Assembly: GCF_002872335.1 (NCBI RefSeq)
Contig: NZ_NJAG01000011.1
Span: forward strand, 62,001 to 126,000
Source: Siphonobacter sp. BAB-5405
Lineage (GTDB): Bacteria > Bacteroidota > Bacteroidia > Cytophagales > Spirosomataceae
Direction of reading: 5' to 3'
DNA length: 64,000 nt
Below, one piece after another: positions 52,186 through 60,659 of the stretch; the first letter of the stretch is position 1; each line of letters opens with the position of its first letter. The notes under the pieces are model-generated. The model was not told the DNA's origin and did not search any database. It saw only the letters and a program-made list of their open reading frames with translations. Both the position numbers and the translations under genes were made by a program.

Positions 52186-53505
52186 TTACTGCCTGGTCTT
52201 TATTTTATGCAAAATCCAGGTACCTACTGCCTCTCCCTGATCAAAACCGTGATCAATGGCCGTTTTAAAGTGAATGCCACCGTATAGCCGACTGATCGCC
52301 GCTTCAGTAGCCGCCGCTTTAAAGGAAGTGTATTGCCGCACGGGCAATCCATAGGCTACTTCGGAGGAATCGGCAAAAGTTAAATGATCTCCCAGTACAG
52401 CCGTTAATGCAACCGCTGAGGCAGCGGAAACGACACTGTGTCCGGAAGGATATTCAGGAAAGGGTGGTGTTTGTAACAAAGGCTGCCACTGCTCATCGAT
52501 CAGGTTATTGATGTACGTTTCTGGTCGAATACGAACCGTACGGTATTTTTCATCCCAGCAAGCGATGAATCCATCAAATAAAGCGATGGACGTAAGCAGA
52601 TACGCTTCGGCAGTTTGCATGAAATCTTTCTGGGTTTTCCGGGTGGTAAGACCCACGATACTCATCCAGTGCCCACCTGGGGACATTTTCTTCGTAGCGA
52701 ACGCAGCGTGCCCCTGAATATTCATTTTGAAAGGATTACAATCCCAGAAATTTGCGATTTCCTTCTCCTCTTCAGTACTGAACTTTACGGCCTCGTACAC
52801 CTTTTTTGCCTCTTTGTAACAATCACTGGCAGGATTATCGCTGTAGGCTGGAAAACCCTTAAGCCGGAATTGAGTAGCCGAATCCAGTGCCAAAGGCCGG
52901 ATTTTGGCCCAGAACGGTTCCAACGCATCCATGTACGCGGGTGGCGTAGGAACCCAGCTTCCTTTTTGATTCGTTACGGTATAGCGAAATCCCCGGGTTT
53001 CCTTATACTGGTCTTTTAACGAATACGCAATGACGTGTTTGGCTACCGCCTCTCCATACTGCATGGAGCGTTCGTAGACGTCCGAAGGCAAAGCCTTTTC
53101 AAACGATTCGTAAAAATCTTTTTCAAAATCATCAATCATACCCCCTGAGAAGGTCCACTGCCGACCGACCAGCAGAAAGGCCCGGCTACTGGCCAGCGGA
53201 AAGCAGTACTCCTGATCGGCTTCGGGCTTAGGCGTAGCTGTGTACTCATTCAACTGTCCTGCCATGCTCCGATACTGTGGATACGCTGGCAACAAGGCTT
53301 CATACGCGGCTAAACTAGAATACGCGTAGATACGGGCAGCTACGGGTGGCCCAAATACATCGTGGATGATTACCTGCGTGAGTTTGCGTTCAGCCTTTCG
53401 TAAAAATTCAGGATTATTGGTAAGACGGGTATATTCCTGCTTATTTTTCTGACAACTACTAAGAATCAGAATAGGAAGAAGTAAGATGAGGAAAAGTTGC
53501 TTCAT
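52186..53505 (-). CDS. Vanadium-dependent haloperoxidase-like (PAP2 superfamily) lipoprotein
   Basis: The 439-residue protein has a lipoprotein signal (MKQLFLILLLPILILSSCQK). It shows the vanadate/phosphate-binding motifs of the PAP2/vanadium chloroperoxidase superfamily: an Arg-rich helix with RIRPETYINNLIDEQWQPLL, EYPSGHSVVSAASAVALTAVL near residue 350, and a C-terminal FDQGEAVG-like region with a catalytic-type HFKTAIDHGFDQGE. It may halogenate or act as an acid phosphatase-like enzyme; oxidant and substrate are unknown. It is 284 bp upstream of susC on the same strand, with its own promoter. Confidence 0.85.
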   Translation of the reverse strand: MKQLFLILLLPILILSSCQKNKQEYTRLTNNPEFLRKAERKLTQVIIHDVFGPPVAARIYAYSSLAAYEALLPAYPQYRSMAGQLNEYTATPKPEADQEYCFPLASSRAFLLVGRQWTFSGGMIDDFEKDFYESFEKALPSDVYERSMQYGEAVAKHVIAYSLKDQYKETRGFRYTVTNQKGSWVPTPPAYMDALEPFWAKIRPLALDSATQFRLKGFPAYSDNPASDCYKEAKKVYEAVKFSTEEEKEIANFWDCNPFKMNIQGHAAFATKKMSPGGHWMSIVGLTTRKTQKDFMQTAEAYLLTSIALFDGFIACWDEKYRTVRIRPETYINNLIDEQWQPLLQTPPFPEYPSGHSVVSAASAVALTAVLGDHLTFADSSEVAYGLPVRQYTSFKAAATEAAISRLYGGIHFKTAIDHGFDQGEAVGTWILHKIKTRQ

Positions 53506-53547
53506 TCGAACTTACTATACGTATTATTTTATTACAATAAATTACCA

Positions 53548-53555
53548 CAAAAATA
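53548..53555 (-). promoter_or_regulatory. Candidate -7 element for the haloperoxidase gene
   Basis: The minus strand reads TATTTTTG, an exact TANNTTTG match, about 43 bp upstream of the start. Confidence 0.45.
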
Positions 53556-53680
53556 ACAAAACTGGCAGCATCCTATGTTATTTTTCAGGAATTAACTATA
53601 ATTTATTTTTATACGATTTCCCAGATAATCTCATCGCTCTAGATTCCGCATTAGCCTCCGTAGAACAAAAGCATCCGTAG

Positions 53681-53688
53681 TATCTTTG
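53681..53688 (+). promoter_or_regulatory. Candidate -7 element for the glycosyltransferase gene
   Basis: TATCTTTG matches TANNTTTG exactly, about 85 bp upstream of the glycosyltransferase ATG; the -33 is not clear. Confidence 0.45.
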
Positions 53689-53771
53689 TCGGAAACAGTC
53701 GTTCGCAATGCATTTCCTGAACGTACAGTTAGTAGCTTTCCGGCCTGCTTTAGAAACGGAGTTATTTCTGC

Positions 53772-54890
53772 ATGAAACCTAACGTACTACACCTGAGTAC
53801 CCTGCATCGGGGGGATGATTCGCGAATGGTCCTGAAGATGGCGGTTAGTACGGCCCTGCGTTACCCGACTACTGTACTAGCGACGCCACCGCTGAACTCC
53901 GATACTTCCATTACGTTCCTTCCGATTCCCTACGAATCTTCGTTACTGAAACGGTTGCTGTTTGTACATCCACAGGTTTTGTGGCACAGTTTACGAGTAC
54001 GAGCAGACATTGTACACGTACACGCCCCCGAAGCCTTACCCATTGCGTTGCTGAATCAGTGGTTGGGGTCAAAAGTCATTTTCGATGCATACGAAAATAT
54101 GGCGAAGCAACTCGATGGGAAGCAGATCAACAATGGTCGGCTGTTTCGCTGGTTTTTCCGACTCTTCGACCGTATCGCTCGCCGGAAGTTTTACTTCATT
54201 TTTGCGGAAGATTCGTACCTGGAATCGTATACGGACGTACAGAAGCCGTCCATCGTCCTGCATAATTTTCCGGACCTTTCTTTATTTCCTTCGTCTGCTC
54301 CTTCAACGACAGGTGGGCCGCCCGCCTTTTTTTATCTGGGACAAATCAGTAAGGCCCGTTGCCTGGATGTCATGATTGAAGCGTCCCGCCTTCTTCGGAA
54401 GGAGTACCCGGATTTTCGCTGGCATATTTTCGGAAAACCGGGATTCGATCTTCGCTCCTTTGAAGAAATTGAACAGTTACCCGGCTATGAGGAGGTCAAA
54501 GAAAACCTGATTTTTCACGGACATACACCAGCTCCGGAAGCGTATCGAACGGGAGCTGGATGTCTGGGTGGGGTCGCCCTGCTACGACCCATCGGCGATT
54601 TCCCCGGATCGTATCCCAGTAAAATCTTTGAGTACATGGCCTTGGGTTTGCCCGTGGTTACGTCCAACTTTCCTTTGTATCAATCGGTAGTTGAGGAAAA
54701 CGAATGCGGCTTTTGTATCGATCCTACTGACGCGGAGCAGTTGTACGAATCCCTGAAGATTTTAATTGAGCAACCTGCCGTCCGAACACAGATGGGTGAA
54801 CGCGGCAAACGGGCCGTCCGGCAACGTTACAATTGGGCTTACGAACAACAGCGGCTGCTGGATTTTTACGAACGCATCCTTCAAAACTAA
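53772..54890 (+). CDS. Glycosyltransferase family 4 protein
   Basis: The 372-residue enzyme has a GT-B fold: an N-terminal half with DIVHVHAPEALPIALL (residues about 78-93), and a C-terminal nucleotide-sugar-binding half with FYLGQISKARCLDVMIEA, the GSYPSKIFEYMALGLPVVTSNFP motif containing the conserved Glu, and IDPTDAEQLYESLK. It likely adds a sugar during envelope polysaccharide or glycan synthesis. It stands alone and ends inside a hairpin shared with the convergent GH127 gene. Confidence 0.9.
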   Translation: MKPNVLHLSTLHRGDDSRMVLKMAVSTALRYPTTVLATPPLNSDTSITFLPIPYESSLLKRLLFVHPQVLWHSLRVRADIVHVHAPEALPIALLNQWLGSKVIFDAYENMAKQLDGKQINNGRLFRWFFRLFDRIARRKFYFIFAEDSYLESYTDVQKPSIVLHNFPDLSLFPSSAPSTTGGPPAFFYLGQISKARCLDVMIEASRLLRKEYPDFRWHIFGKPGFDLRSFEEIEQLPGYEEVKENLIFHGHTPAPEAYRTGAGCLGGVALLRPIGDFPGSYPSKIFEYMALGLPVVTSNFPLYQSVVEENECGFCIDPTDAEQLYESLKILIEQPAVRTQMGERGKRAVRQRYNWAYEQQRLLDFYERILQN

Positions 54891-54923
54891 AAAGGCTCAT
54901 CCGAAGATGAACCTTTTTAGTTT
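54886..54923. terminator. Bidirectional terminator overlapping two stop codons
   Basis: The hairpin (CTAAAAAGG...CCTTTTTAG) contains both stop codons of the convergent glycosyltransferase (54888-54890) and GH127 (54922-54924) genes. A and T runs at the two ends allow termination in both directions. Confidence 0.75.
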
Positions 54924-56892
54924 AGCGATTGTGTAGCCAAACGGCCATTTTCCCCACACCCCGATGACTCCAGAGGTGGTACGGAATAGCTGTAAATTTC
55001 GCTCCGCCGGGGTTTTCCCCTTTGATGAGTACACTCGTGGTGATGAAATCCGGAGCGTTAATGGCTTTTAGTTTCGTCTGCTCATTAACGGAGATTTGCT
55101 CGACCTCACCACCATTATCCACGCCCTCCACGCAGTATACAATCGGGCCGCGTTCGAGAGCGACCCGACCCTGATCTGCTTTCACCTTTTCGTGAGCCAG
55201 TACTTTGCGAATGGGCATTGGTAATTCCATTTCTACGACATCCCCTTTCTTCCAGGTACGCTGCAATACGGCAAAGCCTTTTTCGAGCCGATACGCAGCT
55301 TTTTTTCCGTTGACTTTAATCGTGATGGGCTGAGCTTCGGCGTTCTGATACCGGTACAGATCGCCAGGCATGGGTTTGCCCTGAGCCCAGCCGGGAATTC
55401 GAATTCGTACCGTAAAGTCGGTAGTTTTTTCGGGCATGAGCGTCAGTTTTTGAAAGCCATTCCAGGGGTAATTGGTCTCCTGCGTTACAGTAATCGGCTG
55501 ATTGTTGAGGGTCAAATTAGCGGTACCGGCCATGAACAGATTCAGGTACAGATCATTATTTCGAACGGCATACACGTAGCCCGGCAGAGAAGGCATGACG
55601 CGGGTAACATTGGTGGGACAACACGAGGTCGCAAACCATTCGACTCGGGTTGCTTCGCCATTGAACTTGGTTACGCCATCGGCAGCCAGTGGGTTGGGAT
55701 AGAAGAAGTGCGTACCGTCCAGCGAGACCCCCGACAGAAAGCCGTTGTACATGATTCGCTCGAAGACGTCCAGATAAGCGGCATCGCCCGACTCCAGAAA
55801 CATCCGGTAATTCCAGAGCATCTGAGCTACGGAAGCACAGGTTTCCGCGTAGGCTTCCTGATTGGGTAATTCGTAATCTTCACCGAATCCTTCGTTCGTC
55901 CGATTAGCTCCTACCCCGCCCGTCAAGAACATTCGCTGATCTACGGCGTTGTGCCAGAGTTTATTGAGGGCTTTGCCATAGGTTTTGGCTCCCATTACGG
56001 CATCTACATCGGTCATACCCGCGTACAGGTATCCTGCACGTACCGAATGGCCCACTACTTCGGTTTGTTCCGTTACAGGAATGTGATCCTGGAAGTACAA
56101 ACTATCGGCGTGCGAAGCACTACCGTCGGGTTGTTGCACGATGAGAATCCGGCGAAGGTCTTTACGGCCCCGCATATCAATGAAAAATTTGGCCAGATCC
56201 AGGTATTCTTTCTTCTTAGTTGCCCGGTAGAGTTTAACCAGCCCCAACTCAATTTCTTCGTGGCCGGGTACCTCAATTAATTTTTCTGGACCGAATACCT
56301 TCAATAAATAATCGGCGTTTTTGGTGGCTACGTTTAGTAAGGTTTTCTTTCCGGTAGCCTGGTAGTGAGCCACGGCGGCTTCGTACAAATGGCCTACGTT
56401 GTATAGTTCGTGCGAGCCATTTAAGAAATTAAACCGGGTATAGCCGGATCGCCAGTCCCGGTCCATTATTTTATCGCCCAAAATGGTACGAATTGTGTAC
56501 AGGTATCCATCGGGTTCCTGAGCCGCCGCGATTTTAGTGATGACCGTATCCAGGTACGCCTCCAGTTTCGGATCGGGATGACTGGCCAGCGAGTACGAAG
56601 CTCCTTCGACCACTTTGAACACGTCGGAATCATCAAATCGCTGCCCCTGAAATTCTCCTTTCTTCAACTTCCCCGCAATAGCAAAATTGTCAATCCGACC
56701 CGTTTCCTCACATTTTTGAAAAGCAAAAGGAATGGTTTGGGTACGATTAGTTTCAATCCGGGGCTGCCAGAAAGCCGAAGTAATTTTAACGTTCGTAAAG
56801 GGTACGGGTTGAATCGGATAATCCTGGCTCCGGGCGGAAAACGTCAGGAGTGAACCGAGTATCGCAGTGGTCAGGAAGGTACTTTTTCTCAT
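54922..56892 (-). CDS. GH127 beta-L-arabinofuranosidase-family protein
   Basis: The 656-residue protein has a signal peptide (to about residue 22) and the DUF1680/GH127 pattern: RFDDSDVFKVVEGASYSLASHP, GGVGANRTNEGFGEDYELPNQEAYAETCASVAQM (the Glu-x-Cys of the metal/nucleophile site) and SCCPTNVTRVMPSLPGY (the paired Cys of the site). It should remove terminal L-arabinofuranose or a similar sugar. Secreted but with no T9SS signal or lipobox seen. No other carbohydrate enzyme gene is adjacent. Confidence 0.9.
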   Translation of the reverse strand: MRKSTFLTTAILGSLLTFSARSQDYPIQPVPFTNVKITSAFWQPRIETNRTQTIPFAFQKCEETGRIDNFAIAGKLKKGEFQGQRFDDSDVFKVVEGASYSLASHPDPKLEAYLDTVITKIAAAQEPDGYLYTIRTILGDKIMDRDWRSGYTRFNFLNGSHELYNVGHLYEAAVAHYQATGKKTLLNVATKNADYLLKVFGPEKLIEVPGHEEIELGLVKLYRATKKKEYLDLAKFFIDMRGRKDLRRILIVQQPDGSASHADSLYFQDHIPVTEQTEVVGHSVRAGYLYAGMTDVDAVMGAKTYGKALNKLWHNAVDQRMFLTGGVGANRTNEGFGEDYELPNQEAYAETCASVAQMLWNYRMFLESGDAAYLDVFERIMYNGFLSGVSLDGTHFFYPNPLAADGVTKFNGEATRVEWFATSCCPTNVTRVMPSLPGYVYAVRNNDLYLNLFMAGTANLTLNNQPITVTQETNYPWNGFQKLTLMPEKTTDFTVRIRIPGWAQGKPMPGDLYRYQNAEAQPITIKVNGKKAAYRLEKGFAVLQRTWKKGDVVEMELPMPIRKVLAHEKVKADQGRVALERGPIVYCVEGVDNGGEVEQISVNEQTKLKAINAPDFITTSVLIKGENPGGAKFTAIPYHLWSHRGVGKMAVWLHNR

Positions 56893-56974
56893 AAAATGCC
56901 AGCTTGGGTACGTTTACAACGCATGTTCTCAAAAAAATGATACCTCTTCGCTTCAAACGGTCCGAAAAATGATC

Positions 56975-57003
56975 GGCCTTGGCTGAACAAATCAGCCAAG
57001 GCC
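56975..57003 (-). terminator. Terminator after the ModF-like gene
   Basis: A 12-bp perfect stem (56975-56986 with 56992-57003) with a 5-base loop is followed on the minus strand by GATCATTTTTC. Confidence 0.75.
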
Positions 57004-57040
57004 CGCTTCTCGCTTCCTACCCTACTACTCGCTCAAAAGC

Positions 57041-58507
57041 CTACTCCATTTCCGCTACTTTTCCGCCATTCAGCTGAAGCATACGGGTTACACATTCAGG
57101 GATTTCCTCCGTGTAATGCGAAACGTACAACAAGGTACGGTCCGTATTTTCACACAAACTATCAACCGTATCCCGAAAACGAACCATCTGATCCGTGTCC
57201 AATCCCTGACAGGGTTCATCGAGAATGAGCAGAGGCGGATTTTTGATCAAGGCCCGAGCCAGCAATACCAGCCGCTGCTGCCCGGTGGAAAGCTGAGCCA
57301 GTCGTTTATCGTGATAAGCTTGCAGTTCAAACGCCGTCAGGAATTGTTCGACGTAAGCGGCCTGATCGTCTTTGAGTTTTTTAAACAGACCCATGGTATC
57401 AAATAGGCCGGAAGCTACCACTTTCCAGACGTTTTGATCGCGGGGAAAGTACAAATGCAGTTCGGGTGATACGAATCCGATGTTTTTCTTAATATCCCAG
57501 ATGCTCTCGCCCGTACCCCGTTTCCGGTCAAACAAGTCAAAATCATTGGCGTACGCTTGCGGGTTATCGCCCGTAATCAAACTCAGTAAGGTAGATTTTC
57601 CGGAGCCATTCGGGCCAAGCAAAGCCCATTTTTCGCCCCGTTTCACCTCCCAGTTTATTCCGTCCAGTACTTGGGTTTCTCCGTAGCAAATCGAGATATT
57701 TCGCATACGGATGGCATACGAGAAAGCCGCCGCGGGCGTCAGCGGTTCGGGTAACTGAATCTGGTCCCGCCGCTTGGCTGCCGCAGGAGGTACATAGTTC
57801 CATCGCAGTAGGGACTTGCCTTCGGGTAACTCAAGTATATGCGTAATGGGGTTGGGAATATCCGTCGGCGGAGCGACCAGAATCAGCGTCGTACCCGTTT
57901 CGGCAATGTGCGTGAGAATATCGTGCAAAGCGGCCCGGCTCGCTACATCCAGTCCGACAAAAGGATTATCCAGTAAAAGTACCTGCGGATTTTTCAGAAA
58001 GCTCAGCGTGAGCAACGTACGCCGGGTTTCGCCGTTGGAAAGCGAGGTAACGTGCCGATCCAGCAAATGACTAACCCGTAACCGTGTAGCCACTTCCTGC
58101 ACATACGCTTCCTCGTAAGCCAGCGGCGGTAGCTGTATCGAGTGAGCGTCGACGGTACCTACGGGTTTCACTTGGTTTTGCAGGACTTCCCATACCGTTG
58201 GACTTTCCACCGATGCGTAACTATTGAAACGCTGCTGATAGAAGGTGGCCGAAGCCGCAATATTTCGGTTAAAACTGAAATCGTTGGGGACCAATTCGAC
58301 GCTTTCTTTCGGCAGATCGGAATGAAATACGCCTCCCAGTACGGATCGTTTTCCGGCCAGTATGGATAACAGCAAAGACTTTCCCGAACCCGTAGGGCCT
58401 ACCAAGGCCCAGTGTTGGCCTTTTTCCAGCGTCCAGTTTAAGTTTTCGATCAGGGTTTCTCGCTCCCAACCGATGCGGGCATTTATCAATTCAAAAGATA
58501 CAGACAT
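57041..58507 (-). CDS. Double ATP-binding-cassette protein, ModF/PhrA-like
   Basis: The 488-residue protein has two fused ABC ATPase domains. The first has Walker A GPTGSGKS and signature LSNGETRR, with Walker B QVLLLDNPFVGLD; the second has Walker A GPNGSGKS, signature LSTGQQRL and Walker B LLILDEPCQGLD. No membrane domain is fused. This matches the ModF (molybdenum-related) / photorepair-type double ATPases of uncertain function. gldD lies 55 bp upstream on the same strand. Confidence 0.88.
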   Translation of the reverse strand: MSVSFELINARIGWERETLIENLNWTLEKGQHWALVGPTGSGKSLLLSILAGKRSVLGGVFHSDLPKESVELVPNDFSFNRNIAASATFYQQRFNSYASVESPTVWEVLQNQVKPVGTVDAHSIQLPPLAYEEAYVQEVATRLRVSHLLDRHVTSLSNGETRRTLLTLSFLKNPQVLLLDNPFVGLDVASRAALHDILTHIAETGTTLILVAPPTDIPNPITHILELPEGKSLLRWNYVPPAAAKRRDQIQLPEPLTPAAAFSYAIRMRNISICYGETQVLDGINWEVKRGEKWALLGPNGSGKSTLLSLITGDNPQAYANDFDLFDRKRGTGESIWDIKKNIGFVSPELHLYFPRDQNVWKVVASGLFDTMGLFKKLKDDQAAYVEQFLTAFELQAYHDKRLAQLSTGQQRLVLLARALIKNPPLLILDEPCQGLDTDQMVRFRDTVDSLCENTDRTLLYVSHYTEEIPECVTRMLQLNGGKVAEME

Positions 58508-58561
58508 TCGCTACTGCTATTGTAGGCCAGGTTCTATGCTCCCAGCCGCATTACTCATTGG

Positions 58562-59149
58562 TTATTTTTTCCACTTCAGGGTGTTCACCAGGTGCATTAC
58601 ATCCTGCTTGATGTACTCGACCACCGGAGCCAGGGAATCATTCTCCGTAGCCGTTTGCAGATACATGGCTCCGCGTAGAAAATGCTTCGTGGAATCTGTC
58701 GTATAAAACTGCATATGACTGGGTACATCTCCGGCGATTTCCAGCAGAGTAAAGGTCTGTCCGGACTTGCCCAAGGCGACAGCATCTTTTAGAGCATAAG
58801 CCTTTTCCTGATGTTTGGCAGCCAGCTTGTACGCGTCGGAAATAAAGCCCCGCAGGCGTTCTTTACTGCCCTGTACGGGCTTGTAAGTCAGTTGAACATT
58901 CGCTTTCAGGGACGGATACGTAATGAAAATCCAATGGGGCTCGGCTCCTTTGAACGTATCCGGTTTGATGACTGCGGCTTTGGAATACTCGAAGGTATAC
59001 GGATGATTTTCCGTGAGGGGCTGATACGCGTGCGGGGGTAAATCAATCCGGGGAAAGCCTTTGGGTTTGGGCGTATAATCTTCACTACAAGACCATAAAA
59101 TACTACTCATCAAAAAGGTCAGGAAGCTGTAAGAAAGAGTTCGGAGCAT
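58562..59149 (-). CDS. gldD: Gliding motility lipoprotein GldD
   Basis: The 195-residue lipoprotein (lipobox ILWSC, Cys21) matches GldD, a component needed for gliding/type IX secretion in Bacteroidota. Conserved segments are YTPKPKGFPRIDLPPHAYQ, YPFTFEYS-like HPYTFEYSKAAVI, WIFITYPSLKANVQLTYKPV and GDVPSHMQFYTTDSTKHFLRGAMYL. It is consistent with the two T9SS cargo genes in the window. It is upstream of the ModF-like gene by 55 bp. Confidence 0.92.
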   Translation of the reverse strand: MLRTLSYSFLTFLMSSILWSCSEDYTPKPKGFPRIDLPPHAYQPLTENHPYTFEYSKAAVIKPDTFKGAEPHWIFITYPSLKANVQLTYKPVQGSKERLRGFISDAYKLAAKHQEKAYALKDAVALGKSGQTFTLLEIAGDVPSHMQFYTTDSTKHFLRGAMYLQTATENDSLAPVVEYIKQDVMHLVNTLKWKK

Positions 59150-59223
59150 CTTTTTAGTAGTCTGTTTTCCGTTTTCTGTTTCAAACCTTACGTTCAGGAA
59201 AACGGTAAACGCTATAACGAAAA

Positions 59224-59250
59224 GCGGGAATCCAACTGATGGATTCCCGC
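59224..59250 (-). terminator. Terminator after the AIM24-family gene
   Basis: A 10-bp perfect stem (59224-59233 with 59241-59250) is followed on the minus strand by TTTTCGTT, before gldD. Confidence 0.7.
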
Positions 59251-59293
59251 GAATTTATCATTATTTTCCTAGGAGTTGAGTCCCAATGTTCGT

Positions 59294-60076
59294 TTACTCA
59301 AACAAGTTACCCAGGCCGCCCAGTACCGAACCACTTTCCTTACCACTACCCGTGACACTGGTCATGGAACCCAGGGCGTTCGCTAGTTTCACAATCGGCA
59401 TCGACTGAATCCAGACCCGCCCCGTACCCGAAAGGGTCGCCAGGAAGATACCTTCACCGCCGAATACCATGGATTTTAAACCACCCGAACGCTGGATGGA
59501 ATAGTTGATTTGCTGCTCAAAACCTACGATACAGCCCGTGTCAACCCGTAGGGTTTCATTATTCAGATACCGCTCAATGACGACCCCTCCGGCGTGGATA
59601 AACGCCAGTCCGTCGCCCTGCAATCGCTGGAGGACAAAGCCTTCCCCACCGAATAGTCCCGAGCCGATTTTTTGATTGAACGTGATCGCTACTTTCGTTC
59701 CCAGGGCGGCACACAGGAAGCTATCTTTCTGAGTAATGAGGGCCTGGCCCGGTAAATTGGCCAGATTGATGGGCAGTACGGTACCCGGATACGGAGCCGC
59801 AAAAGCCACCTTACGCTTGCCGTAGCCACGGTTGGTAAAGTGCGTCATGAAGAGCGATTCGCCCATCAGCTTCCGGCTTCCGGCCTGCAGGAGTTTTCCC
59901 AGCAAGCCGCGATCAGGTTCCGAGCCGTCGCCCATCTTGGTTTCGAACTGAATGCCATCTTCCATAAAGAGCATGGCTCCGGCTTCGGCAATTACCGTTT
60001 CGTTGGGGTCCAGTTCGATTTCAACGATCTGAATATCTTCACCAATAATTTTGTAATCAATCTCGTGGCTACGCAT
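59294..60076 (-). CDS. AIM24/TIGR00266-family protein
   Basis: The 260-residue protein has the family features: an early [16 protein letters not shown], then [15 protein letters not shown]-like [71 protein letters not shown] and GRVWIQSMP. Members are double-psi-like beta proteins of unknown role found in bacteria and mitochondria. It stands between gldD and the 91-residue gene. Confidence 0.9.
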   Translation of the reverse strand: MRSHEIDYKIIGEDIQIVEIELDPNETVIAEAGAMLFMEDGIQFETKMGDGSEPDRGLLGKLLQAGSRKLMGESLFMTHFTNRGYGKRKVAFAAPYPGTVLPINLANLPGQALITQKDSFLCAALGTKVAITFNQKIGSGLFGGEGFVLQRLQGDGLAFIHAGGVVIERYLNNETLRVDTGCIVGFEQQINYSIQRSGGLKSMVFGGEGIFLATLSGTGRVWIQSMPIVKLANALGSMTSVTGSGKESGSVLGGLGNLFE

Positions 60077-60267
60077 GGTAGTGTTCCGGTTTTAAAGCGT
60101 TTGAGTCGTTTGATAAAGGGCCAGGAGCTGAAATAAACGTTTATATTTTCAGTAACAAGCACTGCTTTAAACTACTATTTCCCAGCTACTTATATAAAAT
60201 TCAATGTGCTAAATACGGCTTTATGCTGATGACTCAAACCCCATAACCTGAAACGTTCCAAACGTAG

Positions 60268-60543
60268 TTACTCCCCTAATTCCCGTTTGAGATCGTCCGG
60301 CAAATCGAAATCTTCCTCTTCTTCTTCATCCTCACGTTTGCGACCCGGCAAAGCTTCCAAGTCATCCCGATGACGAAGTTTTTTATCATCTACCGTCCGG
60401 TTCAGGAATTCGTTGATCTTGTCGATGGGCAGAGACATATTCAGCTCGCCAAAGTTATTAATCGTAATATCCAGGCCTTCCAAGTCTTTATGAACTCGCG
60501 GCTTTTCGGGTTGAACGGGCTTTTTTGGTGATTTCTTAGCCAT
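60268..60543 (-). CDS. Short hydrophilic protein of unknown function
   Basis: The 91-residue protein starts with a basic K/P-rich segment and ends in a long acidic stretch (DEEEEEDFDLPDDL). The centre has a conserved-looking core, LDITINNFGELNMSLPIDKINEFLN. I know no family name. An element of the dispersed inverted repeat lies directly upstream. Its charge suggests a nucleic-acid- or protein-binding role, which is only a guess. Confidence 0.65.
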   Translation of the reverse strand: MAKKSPKKPVQPEKPRVHKDLEGLDITINNFGELNMSLPIDKINEFLNRTVDDKKLRHRDDLEALPGRKREDEEEEEDFDLPDDLKRELGE

Positions 60544-60552
60544 GGCTTTTAT

Positions 60553-60659
60553 GTTTTGAGTTTTGCGTGTCGGGTTTAGCGTTCAGTCTAACTTTCTCGA
60601 CTTTTTGCCAAAAAGGATGGGCCAACTCCAAACGCTACACCCAAAACTCCGAACGCTAC
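60553..60659. repeat. G/T-rich to A/C-rich intergenic element, copy 5
   Basis: The left arm (60553-60586, GTTTTGAGTTTTGCG, GGGTTTAGCGTTCAG) and right arm (60624-60659, AACTCCAAACGCTACACCC, AAAACTCCGAACGCTAC) are imperfect inverted copies around a short centre. The right arm runs into the gltX stop codon at 60656-60658. Confidence 0.65.

Noticed and set aside
54000-54380. Short ORFs overlapping the glycosyltransferase
   Set aside because: They are shadows in other frames of a gene with clear GT4 motifs.
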